DNA of 64,000 bases from Pristionchus mayeri (taxonomy: Eukaryota > Nematoda > Chromadorea > Rhabditida > Neodiplogasteridae): assembly GCA_036245805.1 (NCBI GenBank), contig BTRK01000001.1, forward strand, positions 32,932,758 through 32,996,757, given 5' to 3'. The translations under genes and the position numbers were made by a program. Below the pieces are notes generated by a model. It was not told the origin of the DNA and made no database searches. It worked only from the letters and a program-made list of their open reading frames with translations. Shown here in pieces: positions 24,825 through 36,142 of the stretch. Every line of letters begins with the position of its first letter. The first letter of the stretch is position 1.

Positions 24825-26084
24825 TTAGGTTGTAACATAAGTTTTGTCGCATTTCGGAGGTTCACAATATTTCCATGAAGGATACTTCTCAAACATTATC
24901 AATGCCTGACCTCTTAGTATATGTTTGGGGTGTTCATGCACATTCAAACCATAGGGTAGAGCTGAACTGCGCACGCTGGCTATGCGAAAAATATTAATAT
25001 GAACTGATTTAAATTTGGTGCAGATTTTTTTAATTCGTTTGATCAGGTGCTAGTTCGCAGAGATGAATAATGAACCAAACTTCTACAGCATGGTGATATA
25101 CCCCGTCAATGCTCTTTCAAAATATACGCCAGATATGGTGCTATGTTGAGCGGAATCAAAGATATACTTCACTGAGTGTAAGGTTAGCCGCTGATTCGTA
25201 GCCAACTTGACCAACTCTTCTGAATCCAGAATTGCAACAACAGTGACTAACATAAGTGCGTTCCAATTACCACTCATGGAGGTATAACTTATCATTAAAC
25301 AAGTGAGAGAAAGAACACTCCACTTGTGGGAAATTTGAACTTTTATTAATTCAATTCGCGCACAATTTTACCAAAATATGCAAGTTTAGGTGTTTCGAAT
25401 TAAAGATTGTCATTCAAAAGCTATTTATTTCCAAACTTATCCCAAGTAGATACTAGTAAGGGAAGGGTTTATGGTTAGGATGGACACAACAAATCAGATA
25501 TTGAACATGTGTGCGAGGTAGGAATATGAACAAAGTGCCGATTTCATTAGTTTAATTTACATACCATCGTTCTGAATGGAGCCACTTATCTCAACAGAAC
25601 CCAATCTACCCCAAACTTTGTCTGCATACTGACCACTTTGGGTGAACTATATTCCACCACTATTTGGATATCTATTGAGAAGAAAATTCGGCTTGCGAAA
25701 GTTTTCGCGACCGTCACCAACCATCCACATTATACAAACTCGTCTACATTTCTAGAACGATTTTCGTTTGTCATTATCCGTGAGTGGTTCAAAATTATGC
25801 ACATATGTAGTACTTTACGCAAATCACACAAAATCGGCATAATTTATCCTTTTCAAGAAGAGCTGATGCGTGAAAATGATTTGTAATCCTTATCTCAGTA
25901 CAACTTTGTCTGACTAATGTGCCTCCTCAACTGCCTTGACAGGACTGAAGTAAAGCGCGTAAGAAAGAGTACGAAGGCCCTCACTGATGATGAATAACGA
26001 AATTGAGATTAAATTAATTCGAAGAATTTCTGAGGTTAAAATGCATAAGAGATTGGACGCGACAAAACTTATGTTACAACCTGA
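24825..26084. mobile_element. Mariner-type element 5 in LINE 1
   Basis: A 1,260-bp element. One end is TTAGGTTGTAACATAAG; the other, read inward, is TCAGGTTGTAACATAAG. TA flanks it on both sides (24823-24824, 26085-26086). It is almost identical to element 6 in the opposite orientation. Only short frames are present, with no clear transposase, so it is probably non-autonomous. Confidence 0.9.
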
Positions 26085-26286
26085 TACGAAGGGGATGAGC
26101 ATTTCTGAGAGGTCGAGTGAGAGGCGCGCGAGTAAGCAGGGAAGAAATATCAAGAGAATATCGGTTGTGGACAATGGACTGAAGAAACAATATATCAATT
26201 ATGAATCTACGTCGTTCTAAAGTCATTAGGTTAAGCTCATTGAGCCGATGCTTATATGATACAGGGGGTAGGGAACAGCGTACATA

Positions 26287-27468
26287 CAGTCGCGCCGGAA
26301 AGTCACCGTACACTTTTTGAATTTGTTGTATCTTTTTGCCCAGGAAATGCATCAGTCTGGCACTCAGGTATGATGTACCAAATTCGTCGGAGATTATGAC
26401 CATTGTATTACGGTATGACGTCATCGCATAGTTATTGCGTAGTGATGACGCAATCAATCTGCACTTTTTCAAAACGGCATTATTCTTACATAGATTTTTT
26501 CCTGTTAGCCAAACTTTCTATGATTGGAGATATGATCGAGGCCTACCCAGAATAAATTTTTGAAGGTGCTGCTCGGTCGCACATTTGCTGCAGGGAAGCT
26601 GAAAAAACAGGATCTGAAATTCGGAACGCGGCTTCTAGAGTAGCTAGAGACCCGTTCAAAGCATCAAAATGATAGCCGTCATGAGCAAACATGATCCTGA
26701 AAATATGAATACGATAGCTCATAATTTGCTCTCAGGGCATAAAAAAATCACTTTTTTGCATGACCATTTTTTGGATATCCATAACTTTAAGGAAAAGTTT
26801 AGTAAAAATCTGATTTTTATCTGGTAATGTTCAAAATGTATTGAAGAACCGAATTCCAACTTTTTAGAGCGTTTGGATATCTTTCCAGCCCGCAGCGTGC
26901 GTTTTGCGGAGGTATACTAGGGTCGGGAAACACCTTGTTTACCGTTATGGGCGAGAGAGTGCAGACGACGAGAGTGCGTAAACAAGGTGTTTCATGCAAA
27001 AAAATGATTTTTTCATGCCCTGAGGGCAAATTATGAGCTATCGTATTCATATTTTCAGGATCATGTTTGCTCATGATGGCGATCATTTTGATGCTTTGGA
27101 CGGGTCTCTATCTACTCTAGAAGCCGAGTTCCGAATTTCAGATCCTGTTTTTGCAGCTTCGCTGCAGCAAATGTGCGACCGAGTATCACCTTCAAAAATT
27201 TATTCTGGGTAGGCCTCGGTCATATCTCCAATCATAGAAAGTATAACGAACAGGAAAAAATCTATGTAAGAATAATGCCGTTTTGAAAAAGTGCAGATTG
27301 ATTGCGTCATCACTACGCAATAACTATGCGATGACGTCATACCGTAATACCATGATCATAATCTCCGATGAATTTGGTACATCATACCTGAGTGTCAGAC
27401 TGATTCATTTCCTGGGCAAAAAGATACAACAAATTCAAAAAGTGTACGGTGACTTTCCGGCGCGACTG
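26287..27468. mobile_element. Palindrome P4: Tc1-like palindromic MITE in LINE 1
   Basis: Ends CAGTCGCGCCGGAAAGTCAC and its reverse complement, flanked by TA on both sides. The arms of about 590 bp are near-perfect, centred near 26878. TA target duplication and CAGT termini fit the Tc1/mariner group. The internal blocks GCTGCTCGGTCGCACAT and GATGACGTCAT are shared in diverged form with P5 (31819-33267). No transposase is encoded. Confidence 0.9.
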
Positions 27469-29585
27469 TACATTCTACGGGTAAAATCACGTTGAACTCT
27501 TTCAAGCTCTTTAGTTAAAGACACACTATTTATAGGATTCCATATAATGGAGCAATATTCTAGATTTGGGAGGATGAAAGTATTATACGATTTGAAATAT
27601 AACTCAATGGAGTTGCTACGAAAGGATTTAAAAATGAGATTAGATTTGGCGCGGGCTTTAGAAATAATCTTAGTAATATGGGACGAGAAAGAAAGTGAGG
27701 GGGAGAAATGCACTCCAAGATCCTTAATGATACACTTACTGGGGTCATTGCTAGGTTCGTTTAAAATAATACCATTAATGGTGAATTGTCTATGGGGGTT
27801 ATGTCGGCCGTAGTGGACAATGTGACATTTGGTTTCGGAAATGCCAAGATTCCATTGAGAGGACCAGTTAGCAACAATATTTAGAGCGGATTTCAAATCA
27901 TCTGAGAACAAAGGAGCTTCAGCGAACAACTTAAGGTCATCTGCATATACTGAATAATAAATAGAGTTAGGGAATTGCTTGCAAATATCATTGATGAATA
28001 AGATAAAGAGGAGAGGCCCGAGACAAGATCCCTGTGGTACGCCGGATATGACCGGGGACTGAGGGGAAAAAGAGGTGTCAATAAAAACAGATTGCGTACG
28101 ACCGGAAAGATATGCGTGGAACCAGGATACAATGTGATCAGAGAGGCCCAATTCCGACAATTTGTGCAGCAATAATCTATGATCAATAGAATCAAAAGCT
28201 TTTCGGAAATCTATATAAATTGTGTCAAAAGGAGTTCCATTCCTGGAGATGCGAAGATAATGTGAATAAGTCTCAGCAAGATTAGTGGAAGTTGATCTAC
28301 AATTTCTAAAACCAGTTTGATGTGGATCAAATAAATTATTCTGGTCAAGAAAAGTTGTGATTTTGCCTATAAGGATCTTCTCAAAAACTTTACAAACAGA
28401 TGAAGTCCGTGAAATAGGACGAAAATCTGTGATGGAGTTACTAGATTTTTTGGGAATGGGTTTAACTAAGGCTTGGCGCCATTGAGATGGGACCTGGGAG
28501 GTTAGCAGAGATTTGTTGAAAATAGTAAGTAGAGGAGATATAACAGACAATTTACATCTCGAAAGAACGATACTGGGAATATCGTCGGGAGTTACATTCA
28601 CTTTGGGAGCAAGCTTACTAAGTGCACAAATAACATCCACATGAGAAATTGAAGGCAGATCGAAAAAGAAAGAAGGGGAAGGGGGAGGGAGTGGGGACGA
28701 TTGGGGAGCAGTAAAGACAGAAGAAAAGAATCTTTCAAAAGCTACACACTTCTGGTCATTCGATATTAGTACGGAACCATCAGAATCTACTATTCCAGAG
28801 GGAGTGGTTTTGGGAATACTCAATTTGTCCTTGCAATAATTATAGAAGAGCTTAGGATTGGAGGACATAACAATTCGATTTTCAAGGGAGCAGTAAAATC
28901 TATTTAAGGCAGAGTTAAAACGCTGGGTCATAATAACACATGCACGACTGTTTGGAGCAACTCTAGTTAATGTCTTAGATTTCCCGTACAGAATTTTTAA
29001 AGTTCGTGGATATCTAGAGAAAGGGGAAGGTTTAGAGAGGGGAACAAATGTGTCTAAAACGTTATTTACAAAGGCAACAAAATAGGTATAAGATTGGTGT
29101 GTATCGAGATTGCTCAAAGCGTGGGTCCAGTCATGAAAGTGTATACAGTCATTAATCGAGATCCAATCAGCTAATCGATAGTTACGGGATGGGGCGCTAA
29201 CATTCTGAGGAGGACGGGGAATGCGAAGGTCAAAAGTCACACTGATTTGGTCACTAACAAGTGTAAGTGCAGTGGTAGGAGACACATTGCAAATAATATT
29301 CTCATTACAAAATAGTAGATCTAAATAGCTATTGAGCCTAGTAGGGAAAGATACAAGCTGATTAAAGTGGTGGTCTGACACAAAATCTAATAGGTCGTTT
29401 TCGGTTGGGGAGAAAAGAGACTGCCAATCAATATCAGGAAAATTGAAATCACCAATTAAGATACAAGGGAAATTAGCAGAAATATGCGTTTCTATATTCT
29501 GAATGAGTTCAATAAGAGAATCATGAGGGGCGGAAGGAGATCTATAGATAGTGAAAATTCTGATTATTCTATCAGGTTGTAACAT
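27435..29585 (-). CDS. Reverse transcriptase ORF of LINE 1 (partial)
   Basis: A 716-codon frame holds the C-terminal endonuclease block (G-D-F-N-F-P-D-I-D-W) followed by a full reverse transcriptase. The finger motif P-I-P-K-K is present, then the catalytic D of Y-I-D-F-R-K-A-F-D, the S-G-V-P-Q-G-S motif and the Y-A-D-D box. Both frame ends run into inserted DNA: element 6 upstream and palindrome P4 downstream. The last residues before P4 (R-R-M) continue after it with V-R-C-S-L. The long frame is intact despite the insertions, which implies they are recent compared with normal decay. Confidence 0.93.
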   Translation of the reverse strand: MLQPDRIIRIFTIYRSPSAPHDSLIELIQNIETHISANFPCILIGDFNFPDIDWQSLFSPTENDLLDFVSDHHFNQLVSFPTRLNSYLDLLFCNENIICNVSPTTALTLVSDQISVTFDLRIPRPPQNVSAPSRNYRLADWISINDCIHFHDWTHALSNLDTHQSYTYFVAFVNNVLDTFVPLSKPSPFSRYPRTLKILYGKSKTLTRVAPNSRACVIMTQRFNSALNRFYCSLENRIVMSSNPKLFYNYCKDKLSIPKTTPSGIVDSDGSVLISNDQKCVAFERFFSSVFTAPQSSPLPPPSPSFFFDLPSISHVDVICALSKLAPKVNVTPDDIPSIVLSRCKLSVISPLLTIFNKSLLTSQVPSQWRQALVKPIPKKSSNSITDFRPISRTSSVCKVFEKILIGKITTFLDQNNLFDPHQTGFRNCRSTSTNLAETYSHYLRISRNGTPFDTIYIDFRKAFDSIDHRLLLHKLSELGLSDHIVSWFHAYLSGRTQSVFIDTSFSPQSPVISGVPQGSCLGPLLFILFINDICKQFPNSIYYSVYADDLKLFAEAPLFSDDLKSALNIVANWSSQWNLGISETKCHIVHYGRHNPHRQFTINGIILNEPSNDPSKCIIKDLGVHFSPSLSFSSHITKIISKARAKSNLIFKSFRSNSIELYFKSYNTFILPNLEYCSIIWNPINSVSLTKELERVQRDFTRRMYSRAGKSPYTF

Positions 29586-30829
29586 GTTTTGTCGCGTCCA
29601 ATCTCTTATGCATTTTAACCTCAGAAATTCTTCGAATTAATTTAATCTCAATTTCGTTATTCATCATCAGTGAGGGCCTTCGTACTCTTTCTTACGCGCT
29701 TTACTTCAGTCCTGTCAAGGCAGTTGAGGAGGCACATTAGTCAGACAAAGTTGTACTGAGATAAGGATTACAAATCATTTTCACGCATCAGCTCTTCTTG
29801 AAAAGGATAAATTATGCCGATTTTGTGTGATTTGCGTAAAGTACTACATATGTGCATAATTTTGAACCACTCACGGATAATGACAAACGAAAATCGTTCT
29901 AGAAATGTAGACGAGTTTGTATAATGTGGATGGTTGGTGACGGTCGCGAAAACTTTCGCAAGCCGAATTTTCTTCTCAATAGATATCCAAATAGTGGTGG
30001 AATATAGTTCACCCAAAGTGGTCAGTATGCAGACAAAGTTTGGGGTAGATTGGGTTCTGTTGAGATAAGTGGCTCCATTCAGAACGATGGTATGTAAATT
30101 AAACTAATGAAATCGGCACTTTGTTCATATTCCTACCTCGCACACATGTTCAATATCTGATTTGTTGTGTCCATCCTAACCATAAACCCTTCCCTTACTA
30201 GTATCTACTTGGGATAAGTTTGGAAATAAATAGCTTTTGAATGACAATCTTTAATTCGAAACACCTAAACTTGCATATTTTGGTAAAATTGTGCGCGAAT
30301 TGAATTAATAAAAATTCAAATTTCCCACAAGTGGAGTGTTCTTTCTCTCACTTGTTTAATGATAAATTATACCTCCATGAGTGGTAATTGGAACGCACTT
30401 ATGTTAGTCACTGTTGTTGCAATTCTGGATTCAGAAGAGTTGGTCAAGTTGGCTACGAATCAGCGGCTAACCTTACACTCAGTGAAGTATATCTTTGATT
30501 CCGCTCAACATAGCACCATATCTGGCGTATATTTTGAAAGAGCATTGACGGGGTATATCAGAATGCTGTAGAAGTTTGGTTCATTATTCATCTCTGCGAA
30601 CTAGCACCTGATCAAACGAATTAAAAAAATCTGCACCAAATTTAAATCAGTTCATATTAATATTTTTCGCAAAGCCAGCGTGCGCAGTTCAGCTCTACCC
30701 TATGGTTTGAATGTGCATGAACACCCCAAACATATACTAGGAGGTCAGGCATTGATAATGCTTGAGAAGTATCCTTCATGGAAATATTGTGAACCTCCGA
30801 AATGCGACAAAACTTATGTTACAACCTAA
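29572..30829. mobile_element. Mariner-type element 6 in LINE 1, inverted twin of element 5
   Basis: Starts TCAGGTTGTAACATG and ends CATAAG-side CAACCTAA, flanked by TA (29570-29571, 30830-30831). It is a nearly identical inverted copy of element 5. The same 82-codon frame appears on opposite strands at 25638 and 29768. It splits the endonuclease region of LINE 1. TA flanks both copies, and the LINE reading frame resumes at each. Confidence 0.9.
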
Positions 30830-31085
30830 TATATGGAAGGGATGGGGAATAATCTAAGTGAATGTCAACTATACAACATTCTATAAGTGGCGAAGAAAAG
30901 GTAGAAATGAGGATGGGATTCAAAGAGTTGTGAACTAGGCACGCGACGCCGCCACCCCTACCGTAATCAACAGAAATAGCGCGGTCGCATCGGAATGGTA
31001 AATAGTTAGGAGAACCACCAACAAGGAAATTGAGTCTTACTTTCATTTTCTGGAAAGAAAACCCGGGATAGTCACCGGCATTACA

Positions 31086-31818
31086 GTGAAAACATTTAAT
31101 TTTCGTTCTAGATCCAGCTTTTTCGGCCGTAATATTTTTCTACTTCGTCCTACAGAGAAGTTTCCGACATAAAAGTTTTTTGAAATAATTTTGTGCACAT
31201 CTTGAGTACTTTGTCATCTCTCTAGCTCATCTGGGAGATGAGCAACATCATAACCAGGTGGCAAACCGGAAAATTCCTAATAGCCGGCTCTGGAACCAAT
31301 GACCTATATTTTTCGAAATCTTCTCTCCTGGGTATTCTCCCACCATAATCTGGACCAAATGTTCCCGGGTGGTCAATATTTCATCAACTAACTCATGATA
31401 CACGTGATAGAAATACATTTCGCAAAACATTTAACCTTTTTTCAACTTTTTCGTCATTTTTCAGCCCAAAATTTTCAACAGAAAAATCGAATTTCAAAAT
31501 TTCTCCGAATAGTGAGCAATTTATGGATTTTCGGACGCATTTTTATGTGTAAAAATACATCCGAAAATCCTTGCTTTTTGAAGGCGGAAATGTGTAATTT
31601 GAACTCCATGTGAAGAATTTTGCGTAGAACACGTCTATTATGGTTATTTACTATGAAACTCAATAATGACATTAAAAATTTAAAATGTTGATCTAAAAAA
31701 AGTGCAGGCATCAATCCATAGATCAATGGATTCGCCATGCGATGCGATTCAGATCTTTTGTTTGGTTACATTTTTGGGAGTTCACACACACCGCCAATGC
31801 AATTGCCGACCTGATATA
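31086..31818. repeat. Degenerate half of a foldback element
   Basis: The reverse complement carries ATTTTCCGG, GATGAGCTAGA, TGTGCACAAAATTATTTC and AACTTTTATGT. These are the blocks found in both arms of P8 (for example 37790-37890) and, more loosely, P7 (34660-34770). Only one arm is visible here. No gene was seen. Confidence 0.55.
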
Positions 31819-33267
31819 CAGTAGCGCCGGAAAGTATTCATACGATTTGATTTTTTCATATAACTTTTTCTGCCGTTGACTTAGCAAGTTAGATGTTGTA
31901 GTACTATCTATCAAACCCATCGAAGAATACGATGCACATATTACGTCATCACGTGCATCATAACTGATTGCGTAGTTATGACGCAATCGAATGTCACTTT
32001 TTCAAACAGGCGTTATTCTTACATAGATTTTTTCCAGCTTGCCAAACTGTCTGACGTTGTAGATAGGACCGAGGTCTATCCAGAGTAAAAATTTGAAGTT
32101 GCTGCTCGGTCGCACATTGGCTGCAGCCTTGCTGAAAAATCGATGTTAAAAATTCAGATATCGACTCATTGTCAAGCTAGAGTCTGGTTCAAGGCATCAA
32201 AATGATCGTCATCATGAGTCCAGATGACTCTGAGCATATGAGAACAATATCTCAACATTTGCCCTCAGGGCATGAAAAAATCACTTTTGCACATGACCAC
32301 TTTTTGGAGATTCATAACTTTTCGGGAGATCTGTTTTAAAATCTGATTTTTGCTTAATCATATTCATAATGTCGTATATATATGATTCCCAACTTTTTAG
32401 AGTGTTTGGATATCTTTCCTGCCCTCGGCGATCGCTTATCGGAGGAGCGCCGTGGTCCTGAATGCATGACCCTTCGAAAAGAAGCTTGTGGGAAAGTTAA
32501 GGAAACCTTGTATTATTGTATGTACATGTCCGACATGTTCTGAAGAACCGATTCCCAACTTTTTGAAATATTTTATTAACTTTGGGCGCAGTTGTCGAGA
32601 GAGTGCAGACGAAAATAGCTGGTCGGGGACTCGAAAGTTCCTCCGAAAACCAATCGCCGCGGGCAGGAAAGATATCCAAACACTCTAAAAAGTTGGGAAT
32701 CATATATATACGACATTATGAACATGACTAAGTGAAAATTAGATTTTAATACAGATCTCCCGAAAAGTTATGAATCTCCAAAAAGTGGTCATGTGTAAAA
32801 GTGATTTTTTTCATGCCCTGAGGGCAAAAGTTGAGATATTGTTCTCATATTCTCAGGATCATTTGGACTCATGATGACGATCATTTTGATATCTTGAACC
32901 AGTCTCTAGCTTGACAATGAGCCGATATCTGAATTTTTACCATCGATATTGCAGCAAGGCTGTAGCCAATGTGCGACCGAGCAGCAACTTCAAATTTTTA
33001 CTCTGGATAGATCTCGGTCCTACCTGAAACGTCAGAAAGTTTGGCAAGCTGGAAAAAATCTATGTAAGAATAATGCCTGTTTGAAAAAGTGAAATTCGAT
33101 TGTGTCATAACTACGCAATCAGTTATGATGCACGTGATGACGCAATATGTGCATCGTATTCCTCGATGGGTTTGATAGATAGTGCTACAACATCTAACTT
33201 GCTAAGTCAACGGCAGAAAAAGTTATATGAAAAAATCAAATCGTATGAATACTTTCCGGCGCTACTG
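31819..33267. mobile_element. Palindrome P5: Tc1-like palindromic MITE
   Basis: Ends CAGTAGCGCCGGAAAGTATT and its reverse complement, flanked by TA (31817-31818, 33268-33269). The arms are about 715 bp, centred near 32543. It shares termini and internal blocks with P4 but is clearly diverged and longer. Mirror-image short frames in the arms are not genes. Confidence 0.9.
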
Positions 33268-33478
33268 TATGTGCATTCAAAAATGCGTGAAAATGCTGAG
33301 AAAAATATGGCAAAAGAGTTGGCGAAGTTGGAGATTCGAACCTGCCGTGTTTGGTGGATGAGACAAACTGGCAAGGCGGTTGGCAAACATTAATTACATT
33401 CGCATTGTCGCGAATGCTGAAAACGTGATCCCCAGGAGCAACTTTTGTTTCTCCGTGCTTTATTCTCTTACACACCCA

Positions 33479-34524
33479 ATATGAGAGCGTTTGTGTAAGA
33501 ATCGAGCAGAGGCTGGCACAGCAAAAAAATGACGATTTTCTGAATATCTGATTTTTGGGGTTCTCGAAGGTGCTGAGGACGATACGCAGAACCATTTTGC
33601 ACAAGGAGTCCCCGTTCGCTTCAGACGACGTAGCGTCGAAAACCGATTTTATCGTTTTATTCCCAATTAATTCGTCGCGCATGCTCGCTAAAAATAAGGT
33701 AAAATTACGTATAGTGCAGATTTTGAAGGCGATCACGCCTATCTATTTCATTTATCAAAAATATTATTTATACAAAATAAATAAAAATTATATCAATTAT
33801 ATCAAAAATTATATTTTTGAATATCAAATTAGATCGATCTAACAGCTGTGATGCGAAGATTCCAAATCCAAATTTTCATCTAATTAAACCTCTAGAACTC
33901 TTAGCAGCATTAATTATTGTGCCTCGATTTTGTGCGAAAATCGACTCCTCTCCCTTTGACCTGCCAGGGGGTGTGCGAGAGAGGCAGGGAAGGCGACTGC
34001 CAGAGGGCTCAAGGTCAAAGGAAGGAGAGAGTAGCGGAAGAACGAAGGGAGAAGTCGATTTTGGCACAAAAAACGAGGCCCTTTGATTAATGCTGCTAAG
34101 AGTTCCAGAGGTTCAATTTGATGAAAATTTGGATTTGGAATTTTCGCATCACAGTGGTCAGATCGATCTAATTTGCTAAGCTCAGAACTAATATTCAAAA
34201 AAGTTAATTTTTATTTATTTTGTATAAATAATATTTTTGATAAATGAAATAGATAGGCGTAATCGCCTTCAAAATCTGCACTATACGTAATTTTACCTTA
34301 ATTTTAGCGAGCATGCGCGACGAATTAATTGGGAATAAAACGATAAAATCGGTTTTCGACGCTACGTCGTCTGAAGCGAACGGGGACTCCTTGTACAAAA
34401 TCGTTCTGCCTATCGTCCTCAGCACCTTCGAGAACCCCAAAAACCAGATATTCAGAAAATCGTCATTTTTTGCTGTGCCAGATCTTTCCGAATTTGCCCG
34501 ATTCTTAGGCAAACGCTCTCATAT
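33479..34524. repeat. Palindrome P6 (1.05 kb)
   Basis: Arms centre near 34000. ATATGAGAGCGTTT at the left pairs with AAACGCTCTCATAT at the right. Inner blocks GAAAATCGTCATTTTTTGCT and GTCGAAAACCGATTTTATCG are mirrored. The spacer is GA-rich. It directly abuts P7. No coding sequence. Confidence 0.87.
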
Positions 34525-34525
34525 G

Positions 34526-35699
34526 TATATCACAGGTATCATGAGTCAGTGGAGGTAAAAACCAACCCCCGGGAACAATTTCCTTTTTGCTCATATTATG
34601 GTGGTAGTATACACTAGAGCAAACTTCGCGAAATTTCTAGGTCACAGGTCGCAAAACCGTCATTTAGGAATTTTCCGGCTTTTCATCCCGCTCTACCGTA
34701 TATCAGCTCTAAAATGTGCTACGGATGTGTCATTGGGCTCAAAATACGCGGAAAAATCAGATGTGCAACTTTTATGTTGAAATTTAAGCCTTGACTGCAA
34801 GTTCAGAAACTATTAATAAAAAACTGAAATTTCAAATAAAAATAATATCATAGCGTCTCGGTAAGGGATAAACCCAGTGAATTTTATTACAGATCCTGGA
34901 AGAACAAATCCATAAGCGTACAGACAAAATTGAAATAGGTAACTTCAGGGTAGCCTACGCCCGCTATATAGCTCCGAATGTTCGAAACCATACATGAAAT
35001 TTTTTTCAAAAATCCCAGCTCGCAGATTTATCATAACAATCGATCAGTTCAACCAATTTCTAACATTGCACGATCAATGAAGTTAGATAATGTTGAAATA
35101 TTAAGAATTTCTCACATCACGATCCAGCAAGTTCGAGGATTGAAATCACGGGCCTAGAATGAGCTGGATATCTAAAAATCCCAGAATGTGTTTATGATGG
35201 CGACATGTATTGAGAACGATCTGAGTTCATTTTCAGGAAAGGCTCAATCGTGAGCTGGATGCGCTCGAAATTGGTATTAGAGATGCCTGGAAAATCGAAT
35301 TTTTTGAAGTGCTGAAATTTCTTAATATTTCAACACCATCTAATTTCATTGATCGTGCAAAGTTAGAAATTGGTTGAACTGATCGATTGGGATGATAAAT
35401 CTGTAGGCGGCCACCCTGAAGTTGCCTATTTCAATGTTTTTCTGAACGCGCATGGACTTGTTCTTCCATAATCTGTAATTAAATTCACTGGGTTTATCCT
35501 TTGCCGATACGCTATGATAATATTTTTTATTTTAAATTTCAGTTTTTTTATTAATAGTTTCTGAACTTGCAGTCACGGCTTAACTTTCAACATAAAAGTT
35601 GGCTCTAGTGTATACTACCACCATAATATGAACAAAAGCAAAAAAATAAAAGTTGGGAATTGTTCCTACATACCTCCACTGACACCCGTGATATAGATC
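34526..35699. repeat. Palindrome P7 (1.2 kb)
   Basis: Arms centre near 35112. GTCAGTGGAGGT lies at the left and ACCTCCACTGAC at the right, with TATTATGGTGGTAGTATACA mirrored further in. Some blocks (TTTTCCGG, CTCTACCGTATATCAGCTC) are shared with P8 and the half element at 31086-31818, so they form one loose family. Confidence 0.87.
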
Positions 35700-36142
35700 A
35701 GAATCGCATGACAAATACATAGTTCTATGTCTCGATGCCCGAACTTTGTAGATCAAAATTTCAATTTTTAATGCAATTTTTGAGTTTGATCGATTTTGGA
35801 GTTTAAAAAATTTGGCTCACCTGGAAATTATCCATGGAATCGGGTTGCGGTAGTTACTTGGGCAGAGTATTATCGATTGTGTGCTGTACGTTTTGGTTAT
35901 CTAAATATGAACTACCTATCCATTTGTATATACAAAAGTGGGGAGTGAAACTCAAGATCTCGTGGAAACAAGACTTGAACACGTAAATGTAGAGAAGGGC
36001 ATACTTGTGTCTATGAAAAAACTCCCAAGTTGAAAGAATTTTTAAAACCGAGTGGTGCATTGTGCCATCTGCGCTGTAATGATTTTGTTGTCGGATGACG
36101 AGATATGAAGGCACTCTGACAGTACAGGACAACATGTTGCAG
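35700..36142. other. Intronic sequence before the gene B body, no feature seen
   Basis: No repeat or exon was recognised. The sequence ends in the acceptor TGTTGCAG just before the exon at 36143. Confidence 0.5.

Larger units (their letters stand above)
24506..31085 (-). mobile_element. LINE 1: CR1/Jockey-like retrotransposon broken by three insertions
   Basis: Read on the minus strand. The endonuclease start lies at 31085-30832 (R-G-G-G-V-A motif). The endonuclease end and reverse transcriptase lie in one long frame at 29569-27471 (G-D-F-N-F, S-G-V-P-Q-G-S-x-L-G-P, Y-A-D-D). The C-terminal region follows at 26284-26087 and 24822-24641. A TTCAT-type simple tail sits at about 24506-24530. The interruptions are element 6 (29572-30829), palindrome P4 (26287-27468) and element 5 (24825-26084). 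Each is flanked by TA. Dropping the insertion and one TA restores the reading frame at every junction, so the LINE was continuous before they landed. Its 5' end is missing or disrupted near 31085. Confidence 0.92.

Noticed and set aside
25638..30016. Identical 82-codon frames as possible genes
   Set aside because: They are the same internal stretch of elements 5 and 6, without mariner transposase motifs.
33340..33410. GGTTCGAATC-like motif on the minus strand near 33330-33345, suggesting a second tRNA or a tRNA-derived SINE
   Set aside because: The T-arm stem does not pair, and no A box or acceptor stem is found at a suitable distance.
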